A DNA stretch of 64,000 bases from Streptomyces netropsis (GCF_014203545.1 NZ_JACHJG010000003.1:372001-436000); one strand, 5' to 3'; positions 24,465-32,950 are shown, numbered from the stretch's first letter. Made by a program: numbers and translations. Notes: generated by a model not told the origin, from the letters alone.

Positions 24465-25226
24465 TCAGCGGTTGGACCAGATGTTGCCCTGGTTCTGACC
24501 GTGCGCACCGTGCTGGCCGAAGCCGTACTGGGCCATCGCCCCCTGGCCGATCTCCGCGCCCTGGGGCGGGAGCAGCTCGCTGGGCTGCACGAGGGCGTAG
24601 CCGTGGCCCTGGAAGTTCAGCTCCCAGCCCTCGCCCGTGCTGCCGCGCCGCCGCCAGACGCTCGACGAGGACGTCGGCGCCTGCATCTGGACGACGAGCG
24701 ACGTCGACCACGCCACGACGGCGTCCGCGTCGGCGTTGACGTACTTGTCCGGGGTGACCTGGAGCATCAGGGGCTGGCCGGAGGTCATGAGCGCGACCTT
24801 GCCCTGCCCGGAGATGACGAGGTTGTACGCGCCGGAGCCGGAGATCCCGAACTGGCTGTCCACCGCGATGGTGTCCCAGTGCAGGGTGGAGTCCATCGCG
24901 AGGACGTAGGCGGCGTCCACGGTCAGGCCGTTGTGGTCCACGTCCACGATGTGGACGTACTGCGCGAGGTTGGCGAAATAGACCGTGCCCTGCCCCGAGC
25001 AGCGCATCAGGTCCAGAACCTCACCGGTGTGGGCACGGGCGTTCTGCTGGCCGCGCGTCAGGTACTCGCCGTCGAACTCCATCATGCCCTGGTACGCGAC
25101 CATCGAGCCCTTGCGGGCGAGGACGTCGTCGTGGCCGGTGAGGGAGACCCGCAGCAACTGCGGGTTCTGGAGCGCGTAGCGATCCTGGGACTGGGCCTCG
25201 GTGTGGCCGAAAAGCGGGCTCTGCAT
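24465..25226 (-). CDS. AIM24 family protein, third gene of the AIM24 cluster
   Basis: 253 aa from the ATG at 25226, with GGGGGAG upstream. The AIM24 (DUF124) beta-rich domain spans ~residues 15-220; typical pieces are DVLARKGSMVAYQG, GQGTVYFANLAQYVHIVDV and GQGKVALMTSG. The Gln/Gly-rich C-terminus (GAMAQYGFGQHGAHGQNQG) looks disordered. No signal peptide. AIM24 proteins are widespread with no settled biochemical role; the name comes from a yeast mitochondrial protein. It lies 16 bp after the preceding AIM24 gene, in the same operon. Confidence 0.9.
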   Translation of the reverse strand: MQSPLFGHTEAQSQDRYALQNPQLLRVSLTGHDDVLARKGSMVAYQGMMEFDGEYLTRGQQNARAHTGEVLDLMRCSGQGTVYFANLAQYVHIVDVDHNGLTVDAAYVLAMDSTLHWDTIAVDSQFGISGSGAYNLVISGQGKVALMTSGQPLMLQVTPDKYVNADADAVVAWSTSLVVQMQAPTSSSSVWRRRGSTGEGWELNFQGHGYALVQPSELLPPQGAEIGQGAMAQYGFGQHGAHGQNQGNIWSNR

Positions 25227-25242
25227 GTGTCTTCGCTCCCCC

Positions 25243-25932
25243 TCAGCCCCGGGCCCGGAGCCGGTCAGTGCTGTCCTCGCTGGGCTGTACGACCACGAAA
25301 CCCTGGCCGGAGAAGCCCAGCTGGTACGCCTCGCCGCTGCCCCGGCCGATCATCGAGGAAGCCTTGAAGCTGCGCTTCCCCTTCATCTTGAGGCCCGTGG
25401 ACCAGGCCACGAGGGCGTCGGGGTCCACATAGGTCTCGTCCTCACCGCTGCCGCAGTCGACGACGATCGGTGTGCCGCGCGAGGTGAGCGCGACCCAACC
25501 GGTGCCGGAGATGGCCACGTTGAACAGGCCCTGGCCCGCGAACTTCGCCATGCCCTTCACCCGCTGCACACCCCACTGCAGGTGTGCGTCGAAGGCGAGG
25601 ATGTTGGTGCCGTTGACGGAGAGCGAGTCGCCGTTGAGCTGGAGGCAGACGACGTCCGCCCCGTAGTCGGCGAGGTAGAGCAGCCCGTCGCCGTGGCACT
25701 TCATGAGCGGCATGCCCTCGCCGGTGACCCACTGGGACGCCATCTGACGGATGGCGGGCGGGTTCGCCTCGTACTGGACGAAGCCCTCGTAGGCGATCAT
25801 CGAGCCCGTGCGGGCGAACAGGTCGTGGCCGGACTGCATGGCCACCTTGAGCATGCTGCTGCCGTGGTTCTCCATCCGGGCCGCGACGGGGGTCGGGGCG
25901 TAGCCCGAGATCGGAGTCTGGTTCATGGTCAT
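25243..25932 (-). CDS. AIM24 family protein, second gene of the AIM24 cluster
   Basis: 229 aa from the ATG at 25932, with GGGAG six bases upstream; a second ATG two codons in is possible. A single AIM24 domain fills the protein: LFARTGSMIAYEGFVQYE, GDGLLYLADYGADVVCLQL and GTGWVALTSRGTPIVVDCG. It diverges from its two neighbours in sequence but keeps the same repeat architecture. It starts 11 bp after the TerD-AIM24 stop, so it is surely cotranscribed. Confidence 0.9.
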   Translation of the reverse strand: MTMNQTPISGYAPTPVAARMENHGSSMLKVAMQSGHDLFARTGSMIAYEGFVQYEANPPAIRQMASQWVTGEGMPLMKCHGDGLLYLADYGADVVCLQLNGDSLSVNGTNILAFDAHLQWGVQRVKGMAKFAGQGLFNVAISGTGWVALTSRGTPIVVDCGSGEDETYVDPDALVAWSTGLKMKGKRSFKASSMIGRGSGEAYQLGFSGQGFVVVQPSEDSTDRLRARG

Positions 25933-25943
25933 TTCGGGCTCCC

Positions 25944-27689
25944 TCAGACCTCGTAGGGCTGGACGACGATGAAATTGCCGGGCGCGCCACGGAATTGGAG
26001 GTTCACGGTCTCTCCGCTGTGGCCCGGGTAGGAGTTGCGGCGCAGCCGCACCTGGCTGGAGATGACCACCTGGGCGGCGGCGGACCAGGCGACGATGGCG
26101 TTGCTGTCGGCGTAGGTGGTCGGGGTGACCGGCAGGACCACGGGAACGCCGTTGGTCTTGACGACGACGGTGCCGTGCCCCTGGAACTGCATGGTGAACA
26201 GCGCGCCGCCGGGGATGCCGTGGCCCTCGATCCGGCGGACCTCGTGCTGGAGCGACTCGTCGAAGGCGAGCACCGACTCCGCGGAGACGCAGATGGCGTC
26301 GCCCTGGAGCTCGATCGGGTGCACGTGGGCGGAGTTCTCCGCCAGGAACACCTGTCCCCGGCCGGTGCAGCGCATGAGCTGCATCTCCTGGCCGGTGGCG
26401 TTGCCCATGATCCGGCCGGCGAATCCGGCGCCCTTGTAGCCGAAGTCGACCTTGCCCTGGTAGAGCACCATGCTGCCCTGGCGGGCGAGCACGGGCTGCG
26501 GGTCGGTGCCGAGGTCGACGCGGATGAGCCGGGGGTTCTGCAGGGTCCACCGCTGTCCGGTGGGCGCCTCGCGGTACTTCTCGAGCGCCGCCTGGACGCC
26601 CACGGGGGTGCCGCCCTGCGGGGGCGTGCCCTGGGGCATGCCGTGCGGGGGCGTGCCGTGCAGCGCCGCGGGCGGGGGTCCGCCGTACGGCCCCGGCTGA
26701 CCGGGCTGGCCCGGGTACGGCGGTTGCTGGCCGGGGAACGGCTGGCCGGGCTGGCCGTAGGGCTGCTGCTGACCGGGCTGTCCGTAGGGGGCCGGCTGCT
26801 GCTGGCCGTACGGGCCCGGCTGACCGGGCACGCCGGGCTGGCCGGGCGGCGGCGGGATCGTGCCGCCGGCCGGGGTGTGCTGGCCCACGCCGGGCTGGCC
26901 GGTGAAGAAGCCGGGCGGGGCGATCGGCGCGGCGATCGTGGCGGCCGCGTGCACCGCGGGGGCGACCGGCGGCGGGGTGCTGCCGGGCGGGGGCGGGAAG
27001 CCCTGCGCGGGCGGCGGGGTGGGCGCCGCGGGCGCGGGCTGCGGGGTCTGCGGCGGTGCCGGGGGCGCGGCGAAGGCCGGGGGCGCGCTCGCCTGCGCAG
27101 CCGGGGGCGCGAAGGCGGGGGCCGCGGCGGGGGTGGGGGCCGAAGCCGGCTCGGGCTCCTCCTCCAGGACCTCGCCGCCGAAGTTGGTGAGCAGCGCTTC
27201 CAGACCGCCGTCGAAACCCTGCCCGACGGCGGCGAACCGCCATACGTCCTTCATATAGATGTCGCCGAGCATCACCGCGCGCTCGGTGCTGAATTCCGCA
27301 CCGGTGAAGGAGTACCGCGCGACTTCCGCACCGCCCGCGACGATGCGGACGTAGCCGGGGCCGATCTGCGACATCTGGCCCGCGCCGTCGACCGTCGCCG
27401 TGAAGGAGAGCTTCCGGACGTGTGCCGGAACGCGGTCGAGGGTGACCCGGAAGGACTCCGTGTCACCGGCCTGCGCGCCGAGCTGCTGAATGGACTCCTC
27501 GGGGGACTTCGGCTGATTGAAGAAGATGAAGTACCGGTCGTCCGACAGCCGCTCCTGGGCGTCGAGCCCGAAGCAGCTGATGTCGAAGGACAGCCCGGGT
27601 CCGGAGATCTGCACACCGATGTACAGATCGGTCCCCGCTGTCAGGTCACTGATCTTGGCCTTGTGGCCGCGCTGGAATTCCCTGGCCAT
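25944..27689 (-). CDS. TerD-AIM24 fusion protein
   Basis: 581 aa. Residues ~1-185 are a TerD domain (KAKISDLTAGTDLYIGVQI, FDISCFGLD, DDRYFIFFNQPKSPE, acidic Ca-binding-type loops). Residues ~190-375 are a long Pro/Ala/Gln/Gly linker with PGQPG-like repeats. Residues ~380-580 are an AIM24 domain (PVLARQGSMVLYQGKVDFG). TerD proteins belong to the tellurite/stress-response Ter systems and bind calcium. The fusion heads an operon with two further AIM24 genes, suggesting a joint envelope- or stress-related complex. No other ter genes are adjacent. Confidence 0.92.
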   Translation of the reverse strand: MAREFQRGHKAKISDLTAGTDLYIGVQISGPGLSFDISCFGLDAQERLSDDRYFIFFNQPKSPEESIQQLGAQAGDTESFRVTLDRVPAHVRKLSFTATVDGAGQMSQIGPGYVRIVAGGAEVARYSFTGAEFSTERAVMLGDIYMKDVWRFAAVGQGFDGGLEALLTNFGGEVLEEEPEPASAPTPAAAPAFAPPAAQASAPPAFAAPPAPPQTPQPAPAAPTPPPAQGFPPPPGSTPPPVAPAVHAAATIAAPIAPPGFFTGQPGVGQHTPAGGTIPPPPGQPGVPGQPGPYGQQQPAPYGQPGQQQPYGQPGQPFPGQQPPYPGQPGQPGPYGGPPPAALHGTPPHGMPQGTPPQGGTPVGVQAALEKYREAPTGQRWTLQNPRLIRVDLGTDPQPVLARQGSMVLYQGKVDFGYKGAGFAGRIMGNATGQEMQLMRCTGRGQVFLAENSAHVHPIELQGDAICVSAESVLAFDESLQHEVRRIEGHGIPGGALFTMQFQGHGTVVVKTNGVPVVLPVTPTTYADSNAIVAWSAAAQVVISSQVRLRRNSYPGHSGETVNLQFRGAPGNFIVVQPYEV

Positions 27690-27871
27690 GCGTTACGACC
27701 GTCCCCCATCCGAACCTGCGATGAATGCGTTGCGTCAGGCTAACGGCTGACCCTCACAGCCAGCGATTCCGGGGCGTGCGAGGGGCCGGGGAGGCGCGAG
27801 AGCGTGCGGGCCCGCGCCGCCCCGGGCAGGGGGCGGCGCCGGGCGGCCGGGGTGTCACGCACTCGGCGACG

Positions 27872-28468
27872 TCATTCGCTGCGAGCCGCGGGCAGATGCG
27901 GCAGCCGGTCGGCGGCGACCACACCTTCGAGGTATCCGCGGGCGCGCTCGGTGCGGGGATAGGCGTCGAGGAGCTCCCAGAAGCGCGGACCGTGCCCGGG
28001 GACCAGGAGGTGCGCCAACTCGTGAAGCAGGACGTAGTCCACGACGTACTCGGGCATGCCCTGGAGCCGGTGGGAGAGACGGATGCTGCCCTCGGCGGGG
28101 GTGCACGACCCCCATCGGGTGTTCTGATTGGTGACCCAGCGGACCGTGGCGGGGCGGGCGCGGCCGTCGAGGTACTGGCCGGAGAGCCGCTGCGCCCGGT
28201 CGGCCAGCTCGGCGTCGCCGAGCATCCGCTTGCTCTCCTGCGCCGCGAGTCTGTCGAGCATCACGCCCACCCAGCGCTTCTCCTCCGCCTCCGACATCCG
28301 GGCGGGGATGAGGACGACGGTGCGCTCACCCTCCCGGTAGGCGGAGACCGTTCTGCGGCGGCGCGAACTCCGGCGGACCTCGACCGCGTACGCCTCCGAG
28401 CCACTGGAGAGCGGGCTCGGGGCGCTGCGCGATGGTCTTGCGGCACTGTGCAGGGGGTCGACGGGCAC
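27872..28468 (-). CDS. YgjP-like zinc metallopeptidase (DUF45)
   Basis: 198 aa from the GTG at 28468 (VPVDPLHSAARP); the ribosome-binding site is weak, and the ORF is open further upstream. WGSC motif in NQNTRWGSCTPAEG and zinc motif HELAHL followed by a histidine in VPGHGPRFWELL give the HEXXH...H pattern of the YgjP family. Probably cytoplasmic. The role is unknown. It is divergent from the ThiF-like gene (169 bp). Confidence 0.9.
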   Translation of the reverse strand: MPVDPLHSAARPSRSAPSPLSSGSEAYAVEVRRSSRRRRTVSAYREGERTVVLIPARMSEAEEKRWVGVMLDRLAAQESKRMLGDAELADRAQRLSGQYLDGRARPATVRWVTNQNTRWGSCTPAEGSIRLSHRLQGMPEYVVDYVLLHELAHLLVPGHGPRFWELLDAYPRTERARGYLEGVVAADRLPHLPAARSE

Positions 28469-28637
28469 GGCCCCGACGTTACCTGTTGGCGGCGCGTGAA
28501 GTCCCGCCCCTCGCTCGGTTGTCGGGGAAACACCCGCAGAGTGCACGGCTTGTATGACAATCACCCAGTGCTTGTGGACAACTTCGCACGGTGAGGGAGC
28601 GCGGCGCGCATGCTGAAGGCCGACCGAGGGGGAAGCC

Positions 28638-29942
28638 ATGCAGACGAACTCCGCGCACCGAGCCGCCGAATGTCACGACGAGGAATTCCCGCCCCCGGGA
28701 CGGCCGCGGCCTTTCGCCGTACGTCCCCGCACGCGCCCGGCCGGCGAGCCGCCCGGCTCCCCGCATCCGATGCTCAAGCCCGCACTGCGCCGGAGCTGGC
28801 GCGACCGCGAGACGGTGCAATTCGGGGTGGCTCCGGCCCACGCGGTGGTGGTCGGTCCGGTCGACACCGCGACCGGCAGCTTCCTGGGTCTGCTCGACGG
28901 GACCCGCGGTCTGCCGCTGCTCCGTGAGGCGGCGCGCGATCTCGGACTGCCGGACGGGCGGACGGACGCCCTGGTGGAGCGGCTGAGCCAGGCCGGGCTG
29001 CTCGACGACCCCCGGGGTGGCGGGGAGGCCGCCGCCACCCTGCGGGGCCGGGGCGCGGGCCTGGAGCGGCTGCGCCCGGACCTGGCCTCGCTGTCGGTGC
29101 TGCACCCCGAACCGGGGGCGGCGGCACGGCTGATGAGCGCACGGCAGGCGACGCGGGTTCAGGTGCGGGGCGCGGGGCGGGTGGGGGCGGCCGTCGCGGC
29201 GCTGCTGTCGGCGTCGGGGGTGGGCAGGGTCGATGTGCTGGACGGCGGCTGTGTCGAGCCGTGGGACGTGGCGCCCGGCGGGGTGGGCGCCGAGCGGGCC
29301 GGGGAGCGGCGGGACGCCGCCGCCCGCCGGGTGGTGCGGCAGGCCGCCCCGCTCCCCCGCCCCCGGGCCCGCGGCGGCGAGGGACGCGCCCGCGACGCCG
29401 GTGCGGCCGAGGACGGCGGTCCGCCGGACACCGGCCCGCCACCGCTGGCGCTGGTGGTGTTCGCTCCGCGCGACGGTCTCGCCGCCTACGCACCGGACCC
29501 CGCCGCGGCGGAGGAGCTCATCGCCTCGGGGACCCCGCATCTGTACGCCGGGGTCCTGGAGGCCACCGGGCTGGTGGGGCCACTGGTGCTGCCGGGCGGG
29601 TCGGCGTGCGCGGGCTGCATCGAGCGGGGGCGCGCCGAGCGGGACACGGCGTGGCCGCGGATGCTCGCCCAGTGGAGGTCGGGCCGGGGCGCGGGGGTAC
29701 CGTCTTGCGACATGGCACTGGCCACGGTGGTGGCGGGGCTGACCGTGGCGAGGGCTCTGGCCTTTCTCGACGGTGGGTCCCCGGCGAGCGCGGGGGTCCG
29801 TCTGGAGCTGGCTCTGCCGGGTCCGGCCTGGTCTCCCCGGCCCGTCGAACCGCATCCGCGGTGCCCGTGCGGCGCGGCGGGATCTTCGTATCCCGGATAT
29901 GCCTCGGCCGCGGGGGCACCGCACGGGACAATGAACGGGTAA
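28638..29942 (+). CDS. ThiF/E1-like adenylyltransferase-family protein (orphan)
   Basis: 434 aa from the ATG at 28638, with GGGGAAG upstream. The N-terminal ~45 residues are disordered. Residues ~45-130 (MLKPALRRSWRDRETVQFG) resemble the leader-binding part found in azoline-forming ThiF-like partners. A Rossmann core follows: VQVRGAGRVGAAVAALLSA, then LVVFAPRDGL. Zinc cysteines CAGC (~residue 330) and CPCG (~415) are present. No YcaO or precursor gene is nearby. Conserved in actinobacteria (Rv3196 is probably the same family); activity unknown. Confidence 0.8.
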   Translation: MQTNSAHRAAECHDEEFPPPGRPRPFAVRPRTRPAGEPPGSPHPMLKPALRRSWRDRETVQFGVAPAHAVVVGPVDTATGSFLGLLDGTRGLPLLREAARDLGLPDGRTDALVERLSQAGLLDDPRGGGEAAATLRGRGAGLERLRPDLASLSVLHPEPGAAARLMSARQATRVQVRGAGRVGAAVAALLSASGVGRVDVLDGGCVEPWDVAPGGVGAERAGERRDAAARRVVRQAAPLPRPRARGGEGRARDAGAAEDGGPPDTGPPPLALVVFAPRDGLAAYAPDPAAAEELIASGTPHLYAGVLEATGLVGPLVLPGGSACAGCIERGRAERDTAWPRMLAQWRSGRGAGVPSCDMALATVVAGLTVARALAFLDGGSPASAGVRLELALPGPAWSPRPVEPHPRCPCGAAGSSYPGYASAAGAPHGTMNG

Positions 29943-29984
29943 CCGCCGTCCGCGGCGTGGCTGTTCAGCTAGTTGGAGGGGCGC

Positions 29985-31349
29985 ATGTCTGATCTACCCC
30001 GCAAGGCGGTCACCCGTACCGCCAAGTTGGCCGCGCTGCCACTGGGGTTCGCGGGGCGCACGGCGCTCGGACTCGGAAAACGCATCGGCGGACGGCCCGC
30101 GGAGCTGATCGCGGCGGAGTTGCAACAGCGCACGGCCGAACAGCTCTTCGCGACCCTCGGTCAGCTCAAGGGGGGTGCGATGAAGCTGGGTCAGGCCCTG
30201 TCCGTCTTCGAGTCGGCGCTCCCCGAGCAGATCGCCGGTCCCTACCGGGCGGCGCTCACCAAGCTCCAGGAGGCCGCGCCACCGCTGCCGTCGAAGTCGG
30301 TGCACGCGGCCCTGGCGGAGCGGCTCGGCGAGGACTGGCGGGATCTGTTCGAGAAGTTCGACGACCAGCCCGCGGCGGCGGCGTCGATCGGGCAGGTGCA
30401 CCGGGCGGTCTGGCACGACGGGCGCGAGGTCGCGGTCAAGGTGCAGTATCCGGGGGCGGGCGAGGCCCTGCTCTCCGATCTGACGCAACTGGGCCGCTTC
30501 GCCCGGCTGCTGGGGCCGTTGATCCCCGGTATGGACATCAAGCCCCTCATCGCCGAGCTGCGCGACCGGGTGTCCGAGGAGCTGGACTACGAGCTGGAGG
30601 CCCGGGCCCAGGACGCGCACGCGTCGGAGTTCGCGGGCGACGCGGATGTGACGGTGCCGGCCGTGGTGCACCAGAGCGACCAGGTGCTGGTGACGGAGTG
30701 GCTCGAGGGGGTGCCGCTGTCCGAGGTGATAGCGGACGGCACTCCGGAGCAGCGGGACCGGGCGGGCCAGCTGCTGGCACGGTTCCTCTTTTCGGGCGCC
30801 GCCCGGACGGGTCTGCTGCACGCCGATCCGCACCCGGGCAATTTCCGGCTGATCACCGGGGACCACCCGGACGGCCCGCCGGAGAAGTGGCGGCTGGGCG
30901 TGCTGGACTTCGGCACCGTGGACCGGCTGCCGCAGGGCCTGCCGCCGGAGATCGGCACCGCGCTGCGGCTGACGCTGGACGGCGAGGCGGAGGCGGTCCA
31001 CGAGCTGCTGCGGGGAGAGGGGTTCGTCAAGCCGGAGATCGAGCTGGAGCCCGGTGCGGTGCTGGACTATCTGCTGCCGATCATCGAGCCGGCCCAGGTG
31101 GAGGAGTTCACCTTCACCCGGAGCTGGTTGCGCGCCCAGGCGACCCGGATCGCCGATCCCCGCTCCCCCGCCTATCAACTGGCCCGGCAGCTCAATCTGC
31201 CCCCGGCGTATCTGTTGATACACCGGGTGACGATGAGCACGATCGGCGTGCTGTGTCAGCTGGGTGCGACCGTGCGGTTGCGGGAGGAGATGGAGGCGTG
31301 GGTGCCCGGCTTCGCGGCGGTCGACGAGAGCCGCGAAGCGCCCGCCTGA
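29985..31349 (+). CDS. ABC1/UbiB-family atypical kinase
   Basis: 454 aa from the ATG at 29985, with GGAGG upstream. ABC1 family signatures are complete: the KxGQ motif in GGAMKLGQALSVFE, the A-rich loop AAAASIGQVHRAVW, the lysine in VAVKVQYPG, ELDYELEARAQD, HADPHPGNFRL and the DFG equivalent LDFGTVDRLPQG. UbiB/COQ8 ATPases support isoprenoid quinone synthesis; in Streptomyces that would be menaquinone, which is inferred. It follows the ThiF-like gene at 42 bp, as in mycobacteria. Confidence 0.94.
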   Translation: MSDLPRKAVTRTAKLAALPLGFAGRTALGLGKRIGGRPAELIAAELQQRTAEQLFATLGQLKGGAMKLGQALSVFESALPEQIAGPYRAALTKLQEAAPPLPSKSVHAALAERLGEDWRDLFEKFDDQPAAAASIGQVHRAVWHDGREVAVKVQYPGAGEALLSDLTQLGRFARLLGPLIPGMDIKPLIAELRDRVSEELDYELEARAQDAHASEFAGDADVTVPAVVHQSDQVLVTEWLEGVPLSEVIADGTPEQRDRAGQLLARFLFSGAARTGLLHADPHPGNFRLITGDHPDGPPEKWRLGVLDFGTVDRLPQGLPPEIGTALRLTLDGEAEAVHELLRGEGFVKPEIELEPGAVLDYLLPIIEPAQVEEFTFTRSWLRAQATRIADPRSPAYQLARQLNLPPAYLLIHRVTMSTIGVLCQLGATVRLREEMEAWVPGFAAVDESREAPA

Positions 31350-31388
31350 CGGCCCCGGGCCGGGGTCGGGGTCGGGGTCAGGTGGGGG

Positions 31389-31598
31389 TCACCACCAGGA
31401 GGAGTCGAGACGGCTCTCGATCGATCTGATGTTGGCGCGAGCACAGTCGTCGCAGAAGTAGCTGCGGCGGCCGTTCTCGACGGAGCAGGTCCAGGTCGGC
31501 GGCGTACCGTCGGCGGTGGTGCCACAGCGAGCGCACACGGCTTTCTCGGTGGCCTCAGGGTCCAACTGCACTGATTCATGCGTGTTCTTCTGGTCCAC
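31389..31598 (-). CDS. Small zinc-ribbon protein
   Basis: 69 aa from the GTG at 31598, which is preceded immediately by GGGAG; the ORF is open further upstream, so the start is uncertain. Two CxxC pairs (VCARCGTT and YFCDDCAR) at ~residues 23 and 49 form a likely zinc ribbon. It ends RSIESRLDSSWW. It is convergent with the ABC1 kinase gene. Function unknown. Confidence 0.75.
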   Translation of the reverse strand: MDQKNTHESVQLDPEATEKAVCARCGTTADGTPPTWTCSVENGRRSYFCDDCARANIRSIESRLDSSWW

Positions 31599-31653
31599 CT
31601 CCCAGACGATATCCCCGCGAACAGGCCGTGAGGGCACAACGCACCCAACGCAG

Positions 31654-31685
31654 CGCGGGGCCGGTCCGAACGGACCGGCCCCGCG
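31654..31685 (-). terminator. Terminator downstream of the wblC operon
   Basis: CGCGGGGCCGGTCCG-AA-CGGACCGGCCCCGCG, a perfect 15-bp inverted repeat ~45 bases after the stop of the gene behind wblC. Confidence 0.88.
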
Positions 31686-31730
31686 GGTGTCTCGTGGTAA
31701 AGCGGCCACTACCGCCGACCGAGCTGTCGC

Positions 31731-32057
31731 TCAGTGCATGACGGCCATGGCCAGGGCCCGGCGGGCACGCAGCGAGGCGCGCTCGGCGCGCCGCTGCATC
31801 CGCCGGGCGGCGGCCAGCCGAACGGCGCTGCGTTCGGACTCGGCCTCCCGGAGGCGTTCATGCATATGGGCACGGGCCAGGGCTTCTGGGATGAGTTGCA
31901 TTTCGAGGTTCCTGTTCTGGCGCGACGCGGTCGCACTGGAGGTGTCACGGGTGGGGGTCTTCGAGCCGGCCGGCTCGTGGGACGGGCGCTGCATCGTCGG
32001 ATCCTGCTTCTTGGGGTCGTGCGTGGTGGGGCGGTCGATGGTGCCGAGGGTGTTCAT
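31731..32057 (-). CDS. Hypothetical basic protein translationally coupled to wblC
   Basis: 108 aa. Its ATG overlaps the wblC stop as ATGA (32054-32057), with no separate strong ribosome-binding site, so translation depends on wblC. The N-terminal ~50 residues look disordered (TIDRPTTHDPKKQDPTMQRP). The C-terminal half is an Arg/Ala/Glu amphipathic helix (RLREAESERSAVRLAAARR). No known domain. Stoichiometric coupling suggests it works with or modulates WblC in antibiotic stress; that is inference only. Confidence 0.75.
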   Translation of the reverse strand: MNTLGTIDRPTTHDPKKQDPTMQRPSHEPAGSKTPTRDTSSATASRQNRNLEMQLIPEALARAHMHERLREAESERSAVRLAAARRMQRRAERASLRARRALAMAVMH

Positions 32058-32416
32058 GCGGCGACCGGGTTCTTGCGCGGACGCCCACGCGGACGCTTGC
32101 GGGCCACGACCACGCCCTGGACGAACAGCTCGCCGCCCCAGACGCCCCACGGCTCACGGCGGTCCTTGGCGCCGGCCAGGCAGGCCTCACGCAGCGGACA
32201 GGTCTGGCAGAGCGACTTGGCGTACTCGACGTCGGCCGGGGTCTCGGCGAAGAAGACCTCGGGGTCATAGCTGCGGCACGGGACCGGGACGCCGAGGTTC
32301 TCAATGGCGTCGTCGAGCTCGGTGAGGGCGGTGAGGGGAGTCAAGGTGTCCTCCGTGGGGACAGGCGGGGGGATCAGGTCGGTCGCTACGGACGGGGTGT
32401 GTGCCTTGAGTTGCAC
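32054..32416 (-). CDS. wblC: WhiB-like antibiotic-resistance regulator WblC (WhiB7)
   Basis: 120 aa from the GTG at 32416, after GAGGAAA. The Fe-S cluster cysteines are C...CxxC...C (PVPCRSYD, SLCQTCPLREAC). The WhiB turn GVWGG is followed by the C-terminal AT hook KRPRGRPRKN that defines the WhiB7 class. It binds the SigA region 4 surface and AT-rich DNA just upstream of -35 elements, activating intrinsic resistance genes and, in S. coelicolor, sigR. Expression is controlled by a long leader with an uORF and terminator. Confidence 0.97.
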   Translation of the reverse strand: MQLKAHTPSVATDLIPPPVPTEDTLTPLTALTELDDAIENLGVPVPCRSYDPEVFFAETPADVEYAKSLCQTCPLREACLAGAKDRREPWGVWGGELFVQGVVVARKRPRGRPRKNPVAA

Positions 32417-32476
32417 GGTGTTGTTTCCTCGTCTGTTGTTCCGGCTGGTGGCCGGGCTGGCGCCCCGGTTGGGGGC

Positions 32477-32518
32477 AAACAAAAGGGCCGCGGATCCCGG
32501 TGTGGGTTCCGCGGCCCT
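32477..32518 (-). terminator. Intrinsic terminator (attenuator) in the wblC leader
   Basis: On the minus strand AGGGCCGCGGAACCC (complement of 32504-32518), a five-base loop and GGGATCCGCGGCCCT (complement of 32484-32498) form a 15-bp stem with one mismatch, followed by TTTGTTT. A T-tailed terminator is rare in this GC-rich genome. It lies 60 bases before the wblC start and 26 bases after the uORF stop, the layout of ribosome-mediated attenuation. Confidence 0.9.
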
Positions 32519-32544
32519 GGAAGGTGCCGACCTGATCATGCCGA

Positions 32545-32838
32545 TCAGGCTGGATCTCTCCAGGGTTCGAGCCCACGGAAGGCCCACATCGTGTGGTGCT
32601 GGTGCTGCTGCGCGTTCAGGGATCCGGCGCCATTGATCGTCACTACGGGTGCATAGGCCTGGGCCTGTGCCGTCCCCGCTGCCTTAATCGCAGACGCCTT
32701 GCTCGGTCGCTCCTCGATGAGTTCCGCGCCGCCGAAGGGCAGACCGGTGCCCCGGAGGGAACCGAAAGAACCGCCGAGCGGGCAGGTGGCGACGACCGAG
32801 CGATCGGTCATTTTGTTGAAGCTCATGAAGCTGATCAT
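32545..32838 (-). CDS. Upstream ORF (97 codons) in the wblC leader
   Basis: 97 aa from the ATG at 32838, with a perfect AGGAGG nine bases upstream. No known domain; the N-terminus is MISFMSFNKMTDRSVV and the C-terminal part is His/Gln-rich (LNAQQHQHHTMWAFRG). It ends just before the attenuator stem. Mycobacterial whiB7 leaders carry a shorter uORF whose translation under ribosome-targeting antibiotics controls terminator formation. By position this is the Streptomyces counterpart, though it is long for a leader peptide and might also make a functional protein. Confidence 0.8.
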   Translation of the reverse strand: MISFMSFNKMTDRSVVATCPLGGSFGSLRGTGLPFGGAELIEERPSKASAIKAAGTAQAQAYAPVVTINGAGSLNAQQHQHHTMWAFRGLEPWRDPA

Positions 32839-32950
32839 TGGTCTCCGCCTCCTCTCGGCGTCTCGGGGGACCGGTCGAAACCAGTCCGGGACAGTTCAGT
32901 ACAGCACGGAACCAGCGGCTCTTGGAAGAACCGCGGTTTCCCTGCTCGGA

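Noticed and set aside
26600..27130. CRISPR-like or minisatellite array in the Pro/Gln/Gly linker of the TerD-AIM24 gene
   Set aside because: The repetition is in frame and encodes a PGQPG-type linker; units are short and irregular with no spacers.
28638..29942. RiPP (azoline) biosynthetic cluster around the ThiF-like gene
   Set aside because: No YcaO, dehydrogenase, precursor peptide or transporter gene within 10 kb, so the gene is treated as an orphan.
31355..31385. GGGTCG/GGGCCG repeats as a regulatory array between the ABC1 and zinc-ribbon genes
   Set aside because: Short, imperfect and within the range of ordinary low-complexity sequence in this GC-rich genome.
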